A DNA stretch of 55,148 nt from Bacteroidaceae bacterium (GTDB lineage Bacteria > Bacteroidota > Bacteroidia > Bacteroidales > Bacteroidaceae): positions 1 through 55,148 of the forward strand of contig JAGCGS010000058.1 in NCBI GenBank assembly GCA_017649485.1. Reading direction: 5' to 3'. Each line of letters begins with the position of its first letter. The first letter of the stretch is position 1. Made by a program: the position numbers and the translations under genes. The notes under the pieces were generated by a model. It did not search any database. It was not told the origin of the DNA and saw only the letters and a program-made list of their open reading frames with translations. Positions 51,757 through 55,148 of the stretch are shown here, piece after piece.

Positions 51757-52383
51757 CTATCTTAGGTCTATTATTTCTACCCCTGGGTATTCTTTCTTAT
51801 CAAACACAAAAGCCGATTCAGGCAGGGGCTGCTTCATCACATCAAAGTGAACAACATCAATCACCGTCACATCTCGTCCTCCTCTGCTTGCCATACTGAT
51901 GCGTATGGGGTAAAGCTCTGTTTCATGAATCATCAGCACGATGCTCTGCATCTCTTCACGGGGGATGGTGGTTGTCATGATCACCTTGCGCACGCCAGGC
52001 ACAGCTGTCTCTCCAAACTTGAGCTCATAGCCTTGCTCATAGAGCGACATCCAAGCGTATGGATTCAAGGTTTGCAGCTCCTCAGCCGATGGTTCCGACA
52101 CACTCACCTCCTCGTTCGCCTCCACGTATGTCCATTGTGTCTTTCCATCAAACCAAGTCTTCATGCCAGCGGCCTCCAGCACGAATTTATCCCCTTGCAC
52201 CAAGATACTGCCTTCAGTATCTCCGTCACCCATATATACGGTGAAGTCGATATCAACATAACCCTCAGCGAAAGCGCGTTGAGCAACCTCCTTCAACAGC
52301 TCCTCTGGAGTTTGGCAATTGACAATTGATAATTGACAATTGACAATTAGCAATAGCCCTATAAATAATAACCTTTTCAACAT
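51757..52383 (-). CDS. LolA-like outer-membrane lipoprotein carrier
   Basis: LolA ferries lipoproteins from the inner to the outer membrane. The 208-residue protein has the LolA-fold pattern: FTVYMGDGDTEGSILVQGDKF, WFDGKTQWTYVEANEEVSVSEP and LNPYAWMSLYEQGYELKF. The leader begins MLKRLLFIGLLL, then IVNCQLSIVNCQ, encoded by a period-7 array. The two Cys lack a lipobox (Asn at -1), so signal peptidase I cleavage near TPEE is more likely. It lies between ftsK and trxB. Confidence 0.82.
   Translation of the reverse strand: MLKRLLFIGLLLIVNCQLSIVNCQTPEELLKEVAQRAFAEGYVDIDFTVYMGDGDTEGSILVQGDKFVLEAAGMKTWFDGKTQWTYVEANEEVSVSEPSAEELQTLNPYAWMSLYEQGYELKFGETAVPGVRKVIMTTTIPREEMQSIVLMIHETELYPIRISMASRGGRDVTVIDVVHFDVMKQPLPESAFVFDKKEYPGVEIIDLR
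52317..52351 (+). repeat. Period-7 array inside the LolA-like leader
   Basis: Five units AATTGAC/AATTGAT/AATTAGC; read on the minus strand they encode residues about 11-22 of the carrier. Confidence 0.9.
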
Positions 52384-52404
52384 TCTAAATCTTTAATTCA
52401 ATCA

Positions 52405-52445
52405 TCAATTGTCAATCGTCAATGGTCAATAGTCAATAGTCAACC
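52405..52445 (+). repeat. Period-7 array in the ftsK-lolA spacer
   Basis: Units GTCAATC, GTCAATG, GTCAATA twice, GTCAACC. On the minus strand the last one supplies the ftsK TGA stop (52440-52442). Confidence 0.9.
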
Positions 52446-54899
52446 TCTAATCGCCATAAGTTTATCCTCCAGCGCCATCTCATCCGCACAAAGCACATCG
52501 CGAGGCTTACTGCCCTGTGCAGGACCCACAATGCCTGCCTTCTCCAATTGATCCATCAACCTGCCCGCACGATTATAGCCAATAGAGAACTTACGCTGTA
52601 TCAACGAGGTTGAACCGTTCTGATGAATCACCAATAAACGAGCCGCATCTTCAAACAGGGAGTCGAGCTTGTCCATATCCACTTCGGCACCACCACCCTC
52701 TGCATCTGAATCCTCCGCCACCTCAGGCAGATAGAAAGGTACGGTATAGCTCTGCTGCTTAGCGATAAATTTCACAATGTTATCCACTTCCGGCGTGTCG
52801 ATAAACGCACACTGCATACGAACAGGGTCATTACCGGAGAGGAAAAGCATATCACCCTTACCAATCAGCTGATTGGCACCTGGACGGTCAAGGATGGTGC
52901 GTGAATCTATCATAGAGGTAACACGGAATGCCACTCGAGCCGGGAAGTTCGCCTTGATGTTACCTGTAATGATATTGGTAGTTGGTCGCTGGGTAGCTAT
53001 GATCATGTGAATGCCGCAGGCTCTTGCCAACTGGGCAATACGCGCAATAGGCAATTCCACTTCCCTGCCTGCAGTCATGATCAAGTCGCCAAACTCATCA
53101 ATCACCACAACTATATAAGGCAAGAAGCGATGTCCCTTATTGGGATTCAGCACGCGGTTAATGAACTTCTCATTGTATTCCTTGATTGTTCGCACATGAG
53201 CATCTTTCATCAGTTCATAACGGGCATCCATTTCCACACAGAGCGAGTTGAGTGTGCGAACCACCTTCTTTACATCAGTAACGACAGGCTCAGTAGCGTC
53301 TGGTAACTCTGCCAGGAAGTGATACTCTAATTCTGAATAGATGCCAAACTCCAGTTTCTTGGGATCCACCAGCACCAACTTCAGCTCGGCAGGATGCTTC
53401 TTATAGAGTAAAGAGGTGATCATGGCATTCAAGCCCACCGACTTACCCTGACCTGTAGCGCCTGCCACCAGCAAGTGAGGCATCTTCGCCAAGTCAATCA
53501 CAAACGGCTCGTTGCTGATGGTCTTACCCAGCACCATCGGCAGGTCGGCCTTGCTCTCTTGGAACGCCTTGCTGCCAATCACACTCTGGCCAGACACTAT
53601 GCGAGGTTTATTGTTTGGCACCTCAATGCCAATGGTACCCTTACCTGGTATAGGCGCTATGATTCGGATGCCCAACGCCTTCAACTGCAGGGCGATATCA
53701 TCTTCCAGATTTCGAATCTTGGCAATGCGGATGCCCTCCACCAAGGTAATCTCATAAAGTGTAATAGTAGGTCCCACCGTAGCCGTGATGGTTCTGATAT
53801 CAATGCCGAAACTATGCAGCACATCCTCAATACGTTTCTTATTCTCCTGCTGCTCATCCATATCCACGCTCGGACCGTCATTGTCGAAATGCTTCATCAG
53901 GTCGAGAGTCGGGAATTTATAGTGCGACAAGTCCAATCTCGGGTTATAGGGTTCCAACTCCACCACTTCCTCATCTTTAGGCACTTCCACTTGGAACTTA
54001 GGGTCTAACTCTTCATCGTCATCCTCATTGTCACCATCATCTGTGTCTTTATCCTTGCCTTCCATCAGGTCACCATCCTCAGGAGTCACCACCTTGAATG
54101 TATCGTCAGGTTCCCCTAAGTCAATAACATTCGCCTTGGGATCTTCGAAAGCAGTGTCCTCTTCCTCCGTCTTTTCCCCATCCTGCTCCTTGCCTTCCTG
54201 TGGGTTGTCAGTCACATCTGTATCATCTTCTGGCTGTTCTTTCTTCTTGCGTTTCAAGTAGCTCAATGAGAACGCCTTTCGAATCCATATTACGGTTTGC
54301 GTACTGAAATACACCAACAAGCAGACGGCAGTGAAGAACAATATCATCAGCAAGCCTGGTACACCCACCTGCTGCTCCAGCCACTCGCTCACATTATATC
54401 CATGTATGCCGCCAAAATAGAAGAATGAATCCTGGTAAAAACTCTTGAACATGAAGCCCAGGAACACTGAGAGCCATATCGTCAGCAAGCTGCAACCAAT
54501 GAACCATTTCCACAGCCTCACCTTCACTACGCGCATCATCTTCAATCCTGCCACCAAGAAAAACAGGGCAATCAGTAAGGTGGGCACACCAAAATAGCTG
54601 ATAAAGAACTCAGCCATCTGCGCACCACGGATACCTGTTGCATTCTGCACTTCCTCCTCACCTGAGGACAACTGGTCAGCACTTATATTCTCTATTGCAC
54701 TCTGATCTGCTGCCCCATTGAAAAAGTACTGCACAAACGCCAGGATGGCGAAGGCAGAAAATAACGCCAAAGCCAAACCGATGATGAAATGCAGGATATC
54801 GCTCTTTAAGAATGACTTTACTGCCTGCCATACACCTGGCTCTGATTCTTGGGGTACAGGGTTCTTAACTTTCTTAGTATCTTTTTTTTCTGTTCTCAT
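52440..54899 (-). CDS. ftsK: DNA translocase FtsK/SpoIIIE
   Basis: FtsK pumps chromosome termini through the division septum. The 819-residue protein has four membrane helices (about 36-58, 100-120, 132-152, 181-200), an acidic linker (220-320) with Asp/Glu runs, the motor domain with Walker A GATGQGKS (480-487) and Walker B VVVIDEFGDL, TQRPTTNIITG, and a C-terminal winged-helix gamma domain (about 755-815, LLVIHQNGSTSLIQRKFSIGYNRAGRL). The gamma domain implies recognition of KOPS-like sites. First gene of the ftsK-lolA-trxB-regulator run. Nothing is missing. Confidence 0.95.
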   Translation of the reverse strand: MRTEKKDTKKVKNPVPQESEPGVWQAVKSFLKSDILHFIIGLALALFSAFAILAFVQYFFNGAADQSAIENISADQLSSGEEEVQNATGIRGAQMAEFFISYFGVPTLLIALFFLVAGLKMMRVVKVRLWKWFIGCSLLTIWLSVFLGFMFKSFYQDSFFYFGGIHGYNVSEWLEQQVGVPGLLMILFFTAVCLLVYFSTQTVIWIRKAFSLSYLKRKKKEQPEDDTDVTDNPQEGKEQDGEKTEEEDTAFEDPKANVIDLGEPDDTFKVVTPEDGDLMEGKDKDTDDGDNEDDDEELDPKFQVEVPKDEEVVELEPYNPRLDLSHYKFPTLDLMKHFDNDGPSVDMDEQQENKKRIEDVLHSFGIDIRTITATVGPTITLYEITLVEGIRIAKIRNLEDDIALQLKALGIRIIAPIPGKGTIGIEVPNNKPRIVSGQSVIGSKAFQESKADLPMVLGKTISNEPFVIDLAKMPHLLVAGATGQGKSVGLNAMITSLLYKKHPAELKLVLVDPKKLEFGIYSELEYHFLAELPDATEPVVTDVKKVVRTLNSLCVEMDARYELMKDAHVRTIKEYNEKFINRVLNPNKGHRFLPYIVVVIDEFGDLIMTAGREVELPIARIAQLARACGIHMIIATQRPTTNIITGNIKANFPARVAFRVTSMIDSRTILDRPGANQLIGKGDMLFLSGNDPVRMQCAFIDTPEVDNIVKFIAKQQSYTVPFYLPEVAEDSDAEGGGAEVDMDKLDSLFEDAARLLVIHQNGSTSLIQRKFSIGYNRAGRLMDQLEKAGIVGPAQGSKPRDVLCADEMALEDKLMAIRG

Positions 54900-54957
54900 T
54901 ACCTTGCTTTCATTGTTTACCTGTGAACGCTTATGAGCACATTCACACTTTCAATTG

Positions 54958-54965
54958 TAAAGGTA
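54958..54965 (-). promoter_or_regulatory. -7 box for ftsK
   Basis: TACCTTTA on the minus strand, 58 bp before ATG 54899. In 54966-55148 I see only AT-rich DNA and a short ATACAGAA tandem near 55087. Confidence 0.4.
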
Positions 54966-55148
54966 TCGCTTTTTTTTTTATCTACCAAAATAATTGCTCA
55001 AAAAATGTGTTATTTAGCAGAAAAATTAATTGTTCATACACAATATTTATTGAGCATCGCATCCTTTGGTGCACCGTGTCTTTGATACAGAAATACAGAA
55101 ATACAGAATACAGTTTCTTTGGGGAGATGTATCAACGGTAAGTAAAAA

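Overview
The window comes from a Bacteroidales chromosome, most likely Prevotella/Segatella-like. Evidence: many genes are preceded by the Bacteroidetes -7 promoter box TAnnTTTG; there is a type V (Mfa/Fim) pilus operon, a type III glutamine synthetase, a GH92 mannosidase, DUF5686 and DUF5687 proteins, and a tmRNA without an encoded CCA. No species can be named from sequence alone. Nearly everything is chromosomal core or niche-adaptation content; there is no prophage, transposase or CRISPR array.

Layout. 1-1409: 5' part of a GH2 glycosidase (minus), cut by the window edge. 1501-1969: tmRNA and its terminator (minus). 2113-3944: nicotinamidase and nicotinate phosphoribosyltransferase, an NAD salvage operon with a terminator. 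4373-6740: a DUF7010-like membrane protein, MenA and a radical SAM protein. 6855-8044: exported glutathione peroxidase and TlpA-like thioredoxin. 8137-9936: an AlaX-like editing protein and a convergent DUF4143 ATPase. 10130-11863: a RyR-domain/zinc-ribbon protein followed by a multi-pass membrane protein with a TIR-like soluble segment, the best candidate here for an undescribed sensing/effector pair. 11916-15835: rRNA methyltransferase RlmD, an RluA-type pseudouridine synthase, a voltage-gated K+ channel and a methyltransferase.

16099-31016 is one large pilus operon of nine genes: DUF3575 and DUF3868/OmpA-like accessory proteins, an Mfa1-like pilin, an Mfa2/FimB anchor, a second Mfa1-like pilin, three more lipoprotein subunits and an outer-membrane barrel. 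Five subunits carry a Thr-Arg (or Thr-Lys) site 32-41 residues after the lipobox Cys, as expected for protease-activated type V pilins; the anchor does not. 31017-33320 is a repeat field holding a HigBA toxin-antitoxin pair between two ~200-bp direct repeats. 33322-40543: S9 peptidase (minus), then miaA, kdsA and an M16 peptidase. 40661-43147: DUF5687 permease-like protein and ABC ATPase. 43332-47688: GH92 and DUF5686 (minus), divergent from glnN (47759-49948) across a near-perfect palindromic promoter. 49988-54899: ftsK, lolA-like, trxB and a Crp/Fnr regulator (all minus).

The most striking unexplained structure is a family of period-7 arrays (unit ATTGANN, or its complement) in at least nine places. 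They lie at gene boundaries and run into coding sequence: they supply stop codons to rlmD, the M16 peptidase and ftsK, the likely start of kdsA, and part of the leader peptides of the M16 peptidase and the LolA-like protein. Three copies of an ~87-bp element are bracketed by these arrays; two are perfect inverted copies enclosing the kdsA-M16 segment.
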